Assembly (NCBI RefSeq): GCF_041435335.1
Contig: NZ_CP108430.1
Coordinates: 1,302,001-1,366,000, forward strand
Source: Streptomyces sp. NBC_01283
Lineage (GTDB): Bacteria; Actinomycetota; Actinomycetes; Streptomycetales; Streptomycetaceae
Reading direction: 5' to 3'
DNA length: 64,000 nucleotides
Shown here: one piece after another, positions 18,159 to 26,277 of the stretch
Layout: each line of letters begins with the position of its first letter
How positions within the stretch are numbered: the first letter of the stretch is position 1
Translations under genes and position numbers: made by a program
The notes under the pieces: model-generated
The model's input: only the letters and a program-made list of their open reading frames with translations
Told to the model about the DNA's origin: nothing
Database searches by the model: none

Positions 18159-19291
18159 TCAGCCGGTACGGCGAGACGGATCCCGGGGAAGCGAGTCAGC
18201 ACCGCTCTGAGGGCGATCTCCGCTTCGGCTTTGGCCAGGGGCGCGCCGACACAGCGGTGGATTCCATGGCCGAAGCCGAGGTGGGCCGAGGCGTCCCGGT
18301 CCAGGTCGAGCAGGTCCGGTGCCGGGAAGCGCTCGGGGTCCCGGTTGGCCGCGCCGAGAGAGACGTGGACCGGGACACCGGCCGGAATCCCGGTACCGCC
18401 GAGCGTGAGGTCTTCCGTGGTGAACCGGAAAGTGGCCGTACTCACGGGGGATTCATAGCGCAGCAGCTCATCCAGTGAGGCAGGGACCTCGTCCGGATTC
18501 ACCCGCAGGCGATTCAGCTCGGCCGGGTGCTGGAGCAGCGCCAGGACGGCGTTGCCGAGGAAGTTGGTGGTGGTCTCGTGTCCGGCCACGAGCAGCAGCA
18601 CTGCCAGGGAGACCAGCTCCTCCTCGCTCAGCTGATCGCCTCCGTCGCGGGCCGAGATGAGCCGGTCGAGGAGTGAGCCGCCCGGCTCCAGGCGTTTGGC
18701 GGCGATGAGGCCCGTCATGTACTCGGCCATCGCGTGCGAGGCGGCGTCGATGACGTCGGGCTCCCCCGCCGCGAACAGCTCCGCGGACCAGCGCCGGACA
18801 TCGGCCCGGTCCGTCTCCGGAACTCCGAGCAGTTCGCAGATCACACTGACCGGCAGTGGTACCGCCAGGCCGGCCACGAAGTCGAACTGCTCGTCGGCGG
18901 GCCACCGATCGAGCAGCTCATCGGTGACGCGGGCGATGAACGGACGCAGTTCCTTGACGGCCCCGGTCGTGAATGCCTTGGTCACCAGCTTGCGCAGCCG
19001 GGTGTGCTGGGGCGGATCGCCGGCCAGCATGTTGTGAGCGACGGCAGGGTGCAGGCGACGCCGTGATGCCTTGCCCGCGAAGAAGGCGGCCGTGTCCTTC
19101 GAGAGTCGGGCGTCCGCGAGGGCTTCTCGGGCTTCCGCGTAGCCGGTGACCACGTAGCTGGAATGCTTCCCGGAGCCGGCGGGTCCCGTAGATCCGGTGG
19201 GCATGGGCTGCACCGGACAGGTGGCCCGCATGGCCGCGTAGGCCGGATACGGATCCCGGAGGAAGCGGGGGTCCTGAGTCGGGTCGGTCAT
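18095..19291 (-). CDS. Cytochrome P450
   Basis: 398-aa soluble bacterial P450. The I-helix oxygen-binding motif is AGHETT. The ExxR helix is the segment DELLRYESPV (E-x-x-R form LDELLR). The heme-binding loop is LGFGHGIHRCVGAPLAKAE, with the cysteine ligand at residue 347. Length and N-terminus (DPYPAYAAMRATCPV) fit the CYP105/107 style of Streptomyces. No ferredoxin or biosynthetic cluster is adjacent, so the substrate is unknown. ATG 19291 is chosen with GGAG 9 nt upstream; an in-frame TTG at 19306 also exists because of a tandem duplication in the leader. Confidence 0.93.
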   Translation of the reverse strand: MTDPTQDPRFLRDPYPAYAAMRATCPVQPMPTGSTGPAGSGKHSSYVVTGYAEAREALADARLSKDTAAFFAGKASRRRLHPAVAHNMLAGDPPQHTRLRKLVTKAFTTGAVKELRPFIARVTDELLDRWPADEQFDFVAGLAVPLPVSVICELLGVPETDRADVRRWSAELFAAGEPDVIDAASHAMAEYMTGLIAAKRLEPGGSLLDRLISARDGGDQLSEEELVSLAVLLLVAGHETTTNFLGNAVLALLQHPAELNRLRVNPDEVPASLDELLRYESPVSTATFRFTTEDLTLGGTGIPAGVPVHVSLGAANRDPERFPAPDLLDLDRDASAHLGFGHGIHRCVGAPLAKAEAEIALRAVLTRFPGIRLAVPADQLTWRRTRLVRGLASLPVLA

Positions 19292-19319
19292 ACTCTCAGG
19301 CTCCAACTCTCAGGCTCCA
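19292..19319 (-). repeat. Tandem 14-bp duplication in the P450 leader
   Basis: Two adjacent exact copies of TGGAGCCTGAGAGT (minus strand) end directly at the P450 ATG. The second carries the GGAG ribosome site, so the duplication supplies a second GGAG 14 nt further upstream and shifts the upstream frame. Confidence 0.85.
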
Positions 19320-19459
19320 ACTGGTGCCGCGTGGCCGCCGTCCGCGACACATTTGGGCACGGCCAGCGTAGGCGCGGGCCATCGGAGTCGGACCGGTATG
19401 GAGACCGGTCACCGACGCGGACAGCGTGCACTTCGGGGACATCAGTGTGTTTGCCGGGG

Positions 19460-20080
19460 CTACCGCGGGCGCACGGCGTAGGTCAGGTGCGTCACCCGCG
19501 ACGACGGCTCCGAACGGACCGGCTCCAGCGCGACCCTGGACGCGTCCACGCCGTCGAACAGGCGGATGCCGGAGCCGAACAGCACGGGTGACAGCGCGAT
19601 CGAGAACTCGTCGACGAGGCCCGCGTTCACGTACTCCAGGATCGTCGCGCCACCGCCCGCGATGCGGACGTCCCGGTCGCCGGCGGCCTCGCGGGCCAGG
19701 TCGAGCGCGGTCTCGATTCCGTCGTTGACGAAGTGGAAGGTGGTCCCACCGGGCCGCTCCCAGGGGTCACGCTTCTCGTGCGTGACGACGAACACCGGCG
19801 TGTGGAACGGCGCTTCCGCCGGCCACATCTGCTCGCCCGCGTCGAACATGCGCTTGCCCATCACGCTCGCGCCGGTGCGCTCGAACGTCTCCCGCACGAT
19901 GTCGTTGTCGCGCCCTTCCTCGCCGCCCCCGCCGAGCTTCAGGTTCTCCCGGAAGAACCGCAGCGGGAAGACCCACTGCTGCAGTTCCATCCACTGCTTC
20001 CCCATCAACTCCTCGGAGGTCTCGGGCGCGATGAACCCGTCAAGCGACATCGACACACTGAAGAACACCTTGCCGGCCAT
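19460..20080 (-). CDS. RibD C-terminal/dihydrofolate-reductase-like family protein
   Basis: 206-aa protein with the DHFR-like fold: FFSVSMSLDGFIA at the N-terminus, GASVMGKRMFD, VFVVTHEKRDPW and the NADPH-site segment RIAGGGATILEYVNAGLVDE, ending in LFGSGIRLFDG. This family (YwjB/YyaP-like) is usually NADPH-dependent reductases of unknown substrate. It starts at 20080, overlapping the preceding SRPBCC stop (ATGA), and is the third gene of an arsR-SRPBCC-RibD operon common in actinobacteria. Confidence 0.88.
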   Translation of the reverse strand: MAGKVFFSVSMSLDGFIAPETSEELMGKQWMELQQWVFPLRFFRENLKLGGGGEEGRDNDIVRETFERTGASVMGKRMFDAGEQMWPAEAPFHTPVFVVTHEKRDPWERPGGTTFHFVNDGIETALDLAREAAGDRDVRIAGGGATILEYVNAGLVDEFSIALSPVLFGSGIRLFDGVDASRVALEPVRSEPSSRVTHLTYAVRPR

Positions 20081-20589
20081 CAGCCCTCCGCTCCCTTCGA
20101 AACGATCTCGGTGACGTAGTCAGCCAGGTTGCTCAGGGTCTGCCCGCCGGCCTCGATCGCGTGGTACTTCTCGACCGCCTCGTCGCGCAGTTCCTTGGTG
20201 GGGAACAGCGTGCGCATCTCGATCCGGGTCGCCTCGCCCTCGGACGCGAACGTGAGAGCCGACTCGAAGGCGTTCGGGTCGTCGCGGGACTCGCCGTGCA
20301 GAAACTCGATCCGCTCCGGTGGAGTGAGCTGCGTCCAGGAGATCCACTCCTGGTAGTCCGTCCCGTCCGGGCCGTGCATCACGAAGTCCCACTCCCCGCC
20401 GACGCGGAACTCGAACGCCCGCGTGGTGGTGGTGAACCCCTCCGGCCCCCACCACCGTGACAGGTGCCGCACCTCGGTGAACGCCTCGAACACCAGCTCC
20501 CGTGGGGCGCTGATGGCCCGGGAGATCACGATCTCGCGGTCGGCCGTCGCCGACTGCGCCGACGCGTGGTCCCGTCCTGTCGCTGCCAT
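20080..20589 (-). CDS. SRPBCC (AHSA1/START-like) domain protein
   Basis: 169-aa ligand-binding-fold protein. Signature phrases of the Aha1/CalC-like family: ISRAISAPRELVFEAFTEVR, HLSRWWGPEGFT, FRVGGEWDFVMHGPDG and the C-terminal helix GGQTLSNLADYVTEI. Such proteins bind hydrophobic ligands or act as cyclase-like enzymes; the ligand is unknown. AGGAGG lies 8-13 nt upstream of ATG 20589, 3 nt after the ArsR stop. Middle gene of the operon. Confidence 0.88.
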   Translation of the reverse strand: MAATGRDHASAQSATADREIVISRAISAPRELVFEAFTEVRHLSRWWGPEGFTTTTRAFEFRVGGEWDFVMHGPDGTDYQEWISWTQLTPPERIEFLHGESRDDPNAFESALTFASEGEATRIEMRTLFPTKELRDEAVEKYHAIEAGGQTLSNLADYVTEIVSKGAEG

Positions 20590-20592
20590 CGG

Positions 20593-20934
20593 TCACTCCT
20601 CCTGTTGTGCCTGCTTGAGGTCCTGCACGTATGCGTCAAGCCGGTCGAAGCTCTCGCTCCAGAACTGCTCGAACCCGCCGGTCCACTCGTGGACCGGTCG
20701 CAGCCCGCGGGCGTCGAGGCCGTACAGGCGCTGCTTGCCCGCCTTGCGGTCCCGCACCAGCCCGACCTCCCGGAGCACCCGCAGGTGTTTGGACGCCCCC
20801 GGCTGGGTCATCCCCAGTTCCTCGGCCAATTCGGTCACCGGCCGCTCCCCCGCCCGCAGCAGCAGGAGGATGTCCCGCCGCTGCGGCTCGGCGATCGCGT
20901 TGAAGACGTCCGACGTCGTCGCTGCTCGTGCCAT
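20593..20934 (-). CDS. ArsR-type regulator of the SRPBCC operon
   Basis: 113-aa winged-helix repressor without metal-binding Cys or His clusters, of the type that pairs with AHSA1 proteins. The DNA-recognition region is VTELAEELGMTQPGASKHLR (about residues 33-52) followed by the wing DRKAGKQRLYGLD. ATG 20934 is chosen because a well-formed promoter places transcript start exactly on this A; a longer ATG start at 20961 would lie inside the promoter. It probably represses its own operon through a palindrome between -35 and -10. Confidence 0.88.
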   Translation of the reverse strand: MARAATTSDVFNAIAEPQRRDILLLLRAGERPVTELAEELGMTQPGASKHLRVLREVGLVRDRKAGKQRLYGLDARGLRPVHEWTGGFEQFWSESFDRLDAYVQDLKQAQQEE

Positions 20935-20940
20935 GGCAAC

Positions 20941-20968
20941 ATCATATTCCCATATGGGCATGCGTCAA
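20941..20968 (-). promoter_or_regulatory. Promoter and operator of the arsR operon, leaderless start
   Basis: On the minus strand, -35 TTGACG (20968-20963), 16-nt spacer, -10 TATGAT (20946-20941), then 6 nt to ATG at 20934. The spacer contains the perfect 10-bp palindrome CCCATATGGG (20949-20958). The geometry predicts a leaderless mRNA and steric self-repression by the ArsR protein. Confidence 0.7.
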
Positions 20969-21020
20969 GCGGTGCGGAATCGGGCGCGCCCTGCCGGACG
21001 CTTCGAGTCAAGACTTCGAG

Positions 21021-21260
21021 TCAAGACAAGGACGTTGCCCCGCGCGACGACTCGCCCAGGGGGTGCACAGCAATCGCGATCTTGCCGCGTGGGCGTCCGC
21101 GGCCCGCGCCGCCGGAGCCGCCTTCCAGCAGTGCGTGCGCCCGCGCGATGCCGGCCAGCGGCAGCACGGCACCGATCACCGGCCGGAGTCCGCCCTGGTC
21201 GACCAGCCGGCCGAGGGCCTCGAGCTTCGCCCGTCCGGGGCTGACGAAGAGGAAGGGGTA
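21021..21260 (-). pseudogene. 3' fragment of a zinc-type alcohol dehydrogenase/quinone oxidoreductase gene
   Basis: About 80 residues match the C-terminus of NADP-dependent MDR oxidoreductases: FVSPGRAKLEALGRLVDQGG, LRPVIGAVLPLAGIARAHAL, and RGKIAIAV. The nucleotide-binding domain and everything upstream are missing. The next 80 nt (21262-21340) contain an unrelated plus-strand reading stretch (HYRRDEANIARLLETLRDAF), apparently a piece of another gene. A recombination scar is likely. Confidence 0.65.
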
Positions 21261-21377
21261 CGTCGCACTACCGCCGCGACGAGGCGAACATCGCCCGCCT
21301 CCTGGAGACTCTGCGCGACGCGTTCTGGGCCCCATGCCGTTCGGTCCTGCCCCTCCCCGTGCCGGCGTCCGCGCCGA

Positions 21378-22343
21378 TCAGCGCACCCGCCCCCGGCGCT
21401 TCAGGGGAACCGCCGGGAGTTCCGGGGCTGGAATCCGACCGCCGTCGTACCCCTTCACCTCACCGAAGCGCGAGCCGGCCATCCAGTCCGAGCGGGCCTG
21501 TGCGATGTCCTCGTTCGACCGCCCGATGAAGTTCCACCACATGATGAGTTCCTCGTCGAACGGCTCGCCGCCCAGCAGCATCAGATCCGCGTCCGACTCG
21601 GCGTGCAGTGGCAGTTCGGTGCGGCCGCAGCCCAGGTACAGCATCGAGCCGGGCAGGACGGGGACACCGTCCACCCGGGTCTCGCCGGACATGCCGAGGA
21701 CCGCGTACTCGAAGTCGGGGTTCAGTGGCAGGCGTACGTCCGCGTCGCGGGTCAGGGCGAGGTCCGCGCCGACGATCGGGGTGTAGGTCGTACCGGGTGA
21801 CGTGGTGCCGTCGACCGTGCCCAGGATGAGGGTCGCCGTGAGGCCGGGGGCCGTGACCAGGGGCAGTTCCGCGTGGTGCTCGAAGCGCGGGTCGGTGTTG
21901 CGGTGGATGTCGGGCAGCGCCACCCACAGCTGGGCGCCGTGCAGGAGGCGGGCGTGGGACCTGGGACTTTCCTCCGAGTGCGAGATCGCCCGGCCCGAGG
22001 TCATCAGGCCGAGCTCGCGGGGGCGGATCGCCTGGAGGCTGCCCGTGGAGTCGCGGTGCAGGACCTCGCCCTCGTGCAGCCAGCTCACCGTCTGCAGGCC
22101 CATGTGCGGGTGCGGACCCACCTGCATGCCCGGCTCGTCCGCGATGTCGTCAGGGCCGTAGTGGTCCACGAAGCACCAGGCTCCGACCATGCGGCGTCCC
22201 AGGTTGGGCAGCAGGCGGCGGACCTCGGTGGACTCACCGAGCTTGACCTTCCGGGGGCTGAGGAGTTCCCGTACCGGTTCGGCGACGACGAACCCGCGAC
22301 CGCCGCACAGGGACGGGACCGCCTCGCGATCAAGATTGCTCAT
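21378..22343 (-). CDS. Pirin family protein
   Basis: 321-aa bicupin. The N-terminal cupin carries the pirin metal-site residues in HPHMGLQTVSWLHEGEVLHRDS (two His in HPH, then His in LHEGE and HRDS). The C-terminal cupin begins around residue 180 (PLVTAPGLTATLILGTVDG). Bacterial pirins act as quercetinase-like dioxygenases or metabolic regulators; the role here is not defined. ATG 22343 gives MSNLDREAVPS. It is monocistronic, divergent from the TPR gene. Confidence 0.9.
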   Translation of the reverse strand: MSNLDREAVPSLCGGRGFVVAEPVRELLSPRKVKLGESTEVRRLLPNLGRRMVGAWCFVDHYGPDDIADEPGMQVGPHPHMGLQTVSWLHEGEVLHRDSTGSLQAIRPRELGLMTSGRAISHSEESPRSHARLLHGAQLWVALPDIHRNTDPRFEHHAELPLVTAPGLTATLILGTVDGTTSPGTTYTPIVGADLALTRDADVRLPLNPDFEYAVLGMSGETRVDGVPVLPGSMLYLGCGRTELPLHAESDADLMLLGGEPFDEELIMWWNFIGRSNEDIAQARSDWMAGSRFGEVKGYDGGRIPAPELPAVPLKRRGRVR

Positions 22344-22520
22344 GTCGCACAACCTAGACCCGTGGGACACCGACCGTCAGGCGTCCGCCCCGGTCATTCC
22401 GGCGGAACCGCCGTATCCGTGTTGACCGATGCCGTCCCGGAGGAGGCAGAGGCGGGGATGGACGTAGGTAGTGGAATATTTAACTACCCGTGCCCGTTGG
22501 ACGGCTCGAAGGAGGCAAGA

Positions 22521-22868
22521 GTGGACACGACGTACTACGACCACGGAACCGCGGCGGAGCGCTGGGAGCGCGCGCGGCAGTTCTTCGACGCCAAGGAGTA
22601 CGCCACGGCGGCGCGCATCCTCGGCACCCTGGCCGACGAGGTACCGGAGCAGGTCGCCCCGCGTCTGCTGCTGGCCCGCGCCTACTACCACTCGGCGCAA
22701 CTGCGGCGCGCCGAGAGCGAGTTGCGTACGGTCATCGAGCTCGACCCCGTGGAGCGGTACGCCAGGCTGCTCCTCGGCCGCACGCTCGAACGGCAGGGAC
22801 GGGACACCGACGCGGCCCCGCACCTGCGGATGGCGGCGGCCCTCTCGGGGGACTTCACCGAGGTCTGA
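22521..22868 (+). CDS. TPR-repeat protein
   Basis: 115-aa soluble protein made of about three tetratricopeptide-like helical hairpins: ARQFFDAKEYATAARILGTL, PRLLLARAYYHSAQLRRAES, and YARLLLGRTLERQGRDTDAA. These are protein-protein interaction scaffolds; the partner is unknown. GTG 22521 follows GGAGG with 5-nt spacing. It ends at a strong bidirectional hairpin facing the fluoride channel genes. Confidence 0.88.
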   Translation: MDTTYYDHGTAAERWERARQFFDAKEYATAARILGTLADEVPEQVAPRLLLARAYYHSAQLRRAESELRTVIELDPVERYARLLLGRTLERQGRDTDAAPHLRMAAALSGDFTEV

Positions 22869-22889
22869 TCCCGGGAGCGACTGCGTGCA

Positions 22890-22923
22890 CAGGGCGCCGG
22901 TGGCACTGACCACCGGCGCCCTG
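22890..22923. terminator. Perfect 14-bp bidirectional terminator
   Basis: CAGGGCGCCGGTGG (22890-22903) pairs with its complement (22910-22923) across the loop CACTGA. It lies between the convergent TPR gene and crcB and ends 1 nt before the crcB stop codon. Confidence 0.85.
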
Positions 22924-23298
22924 TCAGCCCCACAACGCCTCCGCCAACGCGACGCCCACGAAGACCGCGCCGAGCCCGGCGGCCACACTGGCCAGGACGT
23001 TGGCCGCCGCGTAGAACCGGGCCCCGCCCTCGGAGAGCCGCAGCGTCTCGTACGAGAAGGTCGAGTACGTCGTCAGGGCGCCGCACAGGCCGGTGCCCAG
23101 GAACAGTTGGGTGTGGGAGGAGGCGGCGCCCGCGACCGTCGCGCCGGTGAGCACGCCGAGGATCAGGCTGCCCAGCACGTTGACGGTGAACGTTCCCCAC
23201 GGGAACGCGGTGTCGTGCCTGGCCTGCACGGCGCGGTCGGTGAGGAAGCGCAGCGGGGCTCCGATCATCGCCCCGGCCACCACGCAGAGCCAGTTCAC
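22924..23298 (-). CDS. crcB: Fluoride channel CrcB/Fluc, subunit A
   Basis: 124-aa four-helix membrane protein that exports fluoride. Family marks: GAMIGAPLRFL, TFTVNVLGSLILGVLTG with the pore Asn, and the GLCGALTTYSTFSYET stretch with the Phe-box and Na+-site Thr/Ser. It lies downstream of a second crcB gene on the same strand, 22 nt away. In Gram-positive bacteria two dissimilar CrcB proteins commonly form a fixed-topology heterodimer, which is the likely arrangement here. Confidence 0.92.
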   Translation of the reverse strand: MNWLCVVAGAMIGAPLRFLTDRAVQARHDTAFPWGTFTVNVLGSLILGVLTGATVAGAASSHTQLFLGTGLCGALTTYSTFSYETLRLSEGGARFYAAANVLASVAAGLGAVFVGVALAEALWG

Positions 23299-23320
23299 CG
23301 GCGAGCCCCGCCCCGGCCGG

Positions 23321-23713
23321 TCACGCCCGCCTCGCCAGGAACAGGCGACGCGTCGCCCATGCCGCGCTCCACACCGCCGCGAGGGCCGCGAGCAGCGTGA
23401 GGCCGAGATAGGCCAGGCCCGTGCGGGCGTGGCCGGCGTCCACCAGGCGTTCGATGTCCAGCGCGTAGGTGGAGAAGGTGGTGAAGCCGCCGAGCACGCC
23501 GGTACCGAAGAAGGGCCGGAGGAGACGGTGCGGTGTCCGCACCTCGGCGAGGATCACCATGAAGGCACCCATGACCGCGCATCCGATGACGTTCACCAGG
23601 AGCGTCGTCGTGGGGAAGGCGCCGGGGACGGTGGGCCAGATCAGGGACGCCCCATAGCGCGCCGACGCGCCGATCGCTCCGCCGACGGCCACGACCGCCA
23701 CCACGGGCCACAC
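23321..23713 (-). CDS. crcB: Fluoride channel CrcB/Fluc, subunit B
   Basis: 130-aa partner of the preceding channel subunit. Conserved: [28 protein letters not shown] and [20 protein letters not shown] 23713 is preferred because AGGGAG lies 6 nt upstream. A longer ATG frame (23764) would add a hydrophilic SHDFNHDLQ segment read from a repeat region that looks regulatory. First gene of the crcB pair. No fluoride riboswitch could be recognised upstream. Confidence 0.88.
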   Translation of the reverse strand: MWPVVAVVAVGGAIGASARYGASLIWPTVPGAFPTTTLLVNVIGCAVMGAFMVILAEVRTPHRLLRPFFGTGVLGGFTTFSTYALDIERLVDAGHARTGLAYLGLTLLAALAAVWSAAWATRRLFLARRA

Positions 23714-23728
23714 GCCGTTCTCCCTCAC

Positions 23729-23763
23729 CTGAAGATCATGATTGAAGTCATGACTGAAGATCA
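23729..23763. repeat. Direct repeat CTGAAGATCA x2 upstream of the crcB pair
   Basis: CTGAAGATCA occurs at 23729-23738 and 23754-23763, enclosing TGATTGAAGTCATGA, itself bounded by TCATGA elements. The AT-rich, repeated character 16 nt upstream of the chosen crcB start and just past the nmtR stop suggests a regulator site or promoter. It could be the target of the neighbouring ArsR-type sensor or of a fluoride regulator; both are inference. Confidence 0.5.
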
Positions 23764-23771
23764 CAGTCAGG

Positions 23772-24137
23772 CTAACCGCCCTGCGGGGTGTCCCGCAGAC
23801 CGAGGCGCAGGTGCTCGACGTGGAAGAGCGCCTGGTCGAGGAGTTCGGCCACGTGGTGGTCGTAGAGGGCGTAGATGACCGAACGGCCGCGCCGTTCGCC
23901 CGTGATGAGGCCGAGATTGCGCAGCAGACGCAACTGGTGCGAGCAGGCCGACTGCTCCATGCCGACCGCCTCCGCCAGATCGCCGGCCGCGCAGGGGCCC
24001 TCCTGCAGACGGGCGAGGATCAGCAGCCGTGAGGGCGTCGCCAGGGCCTGGAGCGTGGCGGCGACGTCGGCGGCCCCCACGGTGTCCAGGCGTTCGCGTG
24101 TGGTGGCGGTGCTCTTGTCGTCGACTCCGTGGCCCAT
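23772..24137 (-). CDS. nmtR: NmtR-like nickel/cobalt-sensing ArsR-family repressor
   Basis: 121-aa metal sensor. It begins MGHGV like M. tuberculosis NmtR, where Gly2 and His3 are metal ligands. The alpha-5 ligands D93, H95, H106 and H109 keep the spacing of NmtR D91/H93/H104/H107. The recognition helix is [14 protein letters not shown]. It diverges from a P1B-4 ATPase gene, just as NmtR controls the Co/Ni ATPase NmtA. Start ATG 24137 is supported by TAGGAT placed 6 nt upstream (leaderless) and by the ligand role of the N-terminus. Metal binding should release DNA and switch on efflux. Confidence 0.9.
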   Translation of the reverse strand: MGHGVDDKSTATTRERLDTVGAADVAATLQALATPSRLLILARLQEGPCAAGDLAEAVGMEQSACSHQLRLLRNLGLITGERRGRSVIYALYDHHVAELLDQALFHVEHLRLGLRDTPQGG

Positions 24138-24159
24138 GGCGCCATCCTATCGATGACTC

Positions 24160-24175
24160 ATGAAAAGCTGTTCAT
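24160..24175. promoter_or_regulatory. Predicted NmtR operator and divergent promoters
   Basis: ATGAA-N6-TTCAT (24160-24175) matches the ArsR/SmtB operator style and is followed by another TTCAT-like half site. It lies between the nmtR -10 box (TAGGAT, minus strand, 24149-24144) and a candidate -10 box TACGGT (24185-24190) for the ATPase gene, so one bound dimer could block both. Confidence 0.6.
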
Positions 24176-24232
24176 TCATTCCTGTACGGTGGGGGCGTTG
24201 CCGTTCCCCAGCCCGTGAAGGGTTCCTTCGCC

Positions 24233-26224
24233 ATGCCCACTGCCCTGCTCCCCCGCTCCGACCAGGGAACTTCCGCCGGTCCCGGCGGGGCTCCACGCCG
24301 CCGCACCCGTGTCCTCGCGCTGGCCGAGGCCCGCTGGGCGGCGGCGGCCACGGCCGCGTTCCTGATCGCGCTGCCCCTCCAGCCGGCCGGGGCTCCCTCA
24401 TGGCTGTGGGGCGCGCTGTACGCCGTCGCGTACGGTGCCGGGGGCTGGGAGCCCGCGCTCGCCGGGCTGCGGGCGCTGCGCGAGAAGACCCTGGACGTCG
24501 ATCTGCTGATGATCGTCGCGGCGCTCGGCGCGGCGGCGATCGGGCAGGTGATGGACGGGGCGCTGCTCATCGTCATCTTCGCCACGTCGGGCGCCCTTGA
24601 GGCCCTTGCCACCGCGCGCACCGCCGACTCGGTGCGCAGCCTCCTCGACCTGGCGCCCGCCACGGCCACGCGGCTGACCGTCGCGGGCGGTGAGGAGACG
24701 GTCGGCACGGCGGAGTTGAAGGTCGGCGACGTCATCCTCGTACGACCCGGTGAGCGGGTCGGCGCGGACGGCGAGGTACTTGAGGGTGCGAGCGACGTCG
24801 ATCAGGCGACGATCACCGGGGAGCCGCTGCCGGTCGTCAAGGAGGCCGGGGACGAGGTGTTCGCGGGCACGCTGAACGGGGCGGGGGCGCTGCGGGTGCG
24901 GGTCGGGCGTGACGCGTCGGAATCGGTGATCGCGCGGATCGTGGCGATGGTCGAGGAGGCGTCGGAGACCAAGGCGCCCACCCAGCTGTTCATCGAGAAG
25001 GTCGAGCAGCGGTACTCGCTCGGCATGGTCGTCGCCACGCTCGCCGTGTTCGCCGTGCCGCTGGCGTTCGGCGACGACCTGACCGGGGCGCTGCTTCGGG
25101 CGATGACCTTCATGATCGTGGCCTCGCCGTGCGCGGTGGTCCTTGCCACGATGCCGCCGCTGCTCTCGGCGATCGCGAACGCGGGACGGCACGGTGTTCT
25201 GGTCAAGTCGGCCATCGTGATGGAGCGTCTGGGGCAGGTCGACGCGGTCGCCCTCGACAAGACGGGCACCCTGACCGAGGGCACGCCGCGGGTGACCGCC
25301 GTCCACGCGCTGCCCGGCAGCGGCCTGACCGACGACGGCCTCCTCACTCTCGCGGCGGCGGCCGAGCACCGCAGCGAACACCCGCTGGCCCGCGCGGTCG
25401 TGAGCGCGGCGCGCGCTCGCGGCCTGGACCTTCCGCCGGTGGCGGACTTCGCGTCGGCGCCGGGGGTTGGGGTGAGTGCCACGGTCGGGGGCGCGACCGT
25501 GGAGGTGGGCGCCCCGGCACGGCTGCTCGGCACCGGGCCGACCGATGGGAGCGAGGACCCGGCTAGCGCCGAAGTCCTGCGTCGGGCAGGGCAGTTGGGC
25601 GAGGACGGTCAGACCGCCGTGCTCGTCCTGCGCGACGGGATCCCCGCGGGTGTCCTCGGCGTCGCCGACCGCCTGCGCCCGGACGCCGCGACGACCGTCG
25701 CCGCCCTGGAATCCCTCACCGGCACGGCTCCGATGCTGCTCACCGGCGACAACGCGCAGGCCGCGGCCCGCATCGCGGCGGAGGTCGGCATCGACGACGT
25801 ACGGGCCGGGCTGCTCCCCCAGGACAAGGTCGCGGCGGTGCGCGGGGCGGAGGCCGCCGGGCGCAGGGTCCTGGTCGTCGGAGACGGAGTCAACGACGCG
25901 CCTGCCCTGGCCGCGGCCCATACCGGCATCGCGATGGGCCGTACCGGCTCCGACCTCGCCCTGGAGACCGCCGACGCCGTCATCGTGCGGGACGAACTCG
26001 CCACCGTGCCGAGGGTGATCGCCCTGTCCCGGCGCGCCCGCGGGCTCGTGGTGCAGAACCTGGTGATCGCCGGAACGTTCATCGCGGCCCTGGTCACCTG
26101 GGACCTGCTCGGCAACCTCCCGCTCCCCCTCGGCGTACTCGGCCACGAGGGCTCCACGGTGCTCGTGGGCCTCAACGGGCTGCGGCTCCTACGGGACGCG
26201 GCGTGGCAGGGCGCAGGCCACTGA
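24233..26224 (+). CDS. P1B-4-type heavy-metal ATPase, Co/Ni efflux
   Basis: 663-aa inner-membrane pump. It has the P1B-4 transmembrane motif SPC (residues 298-300) and no N-terminal Cys-rich domain. Domains in order: TM helices ~25-125, actuator TGEP, SPC helix, phosphorylation motif DKTGT (Asp342), nucleotide-binding SEHPLA, hinge GDGVNDAPAL, and a last helix GHEGSTVLVGLNGLRLL, the HEGGT-like P1B-4 ligand region. Pairing with an NmtR-like sensor supports Co/Ni as substrate, like CtpJ/NmtA. ATG 24233 is preferred (GAAGGG 10 nt upstream) over GTG 24215. Confidence 0.92.
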   Translation: MPTALLPRSDQGTSAGPGGAPRRRTRVLALAEARWAAAATAAFLIALPLQPAGAPSWLWGALYAVAYGAGGWEPALAGLRALREKTLDVDLLMIVAALGAAAIGQVMDGALLIVIFATSGALEALATARTADSVRSLLDLAPATATRLTVAGGEETVGTAELKVGDVILVRPGERVGADGEVLEGASDVDQATITGEPLPVVKEAGDEVFAGTLNGAGALRVRVGRDASESVIARIVAMVEEASETKAPTQLFIEKVEQRYSLGMVVATLAVFAVPLAFGDDLTGALLRAMTFMIVASPCAVVLATMPPLLSAIANAGRHGVLVKSAIVMERLGQVDAVALDKTGTLTEGTPRVTAVHALPGSGLTDDGLLTLAAAAEHRSEHPLARAVVSAARARGLDLPPVADFASAPGVGVSATVGGATVEVGAPARLLGTGPTDGSEDPASAEVLRRAGQLGEDGQTAVLVLRDGIPAGVLGVADRLRPDAATTVAALESLTGTAPMLLTGDNAQAAARIAAEVGIDDVRAGLLPQDKVAAVRGAEAAGRRVLVVGDGVNDAPALAAAHTGIAMGRTGSDLALETADAVIVRDELATVPRVIALSRRARGLVVQNLVIAGTFIAALVTWDLLGNLPLPLGVLGHEGSTVLVGLNGLRLLRDAAWQGAGH

Positions 26225-26277
26225 GCGAACGCCCCCGGCCTACGGCATCCACCTTCCCGGCCCACCGGGAACCGCCC

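Noticed and set aside
23714..23771. Possible fluoride riboswitch upstream of crcB
   Set aside because: I could not find the conserved riboswitch core; the repeats look like protein-binding sites instead.
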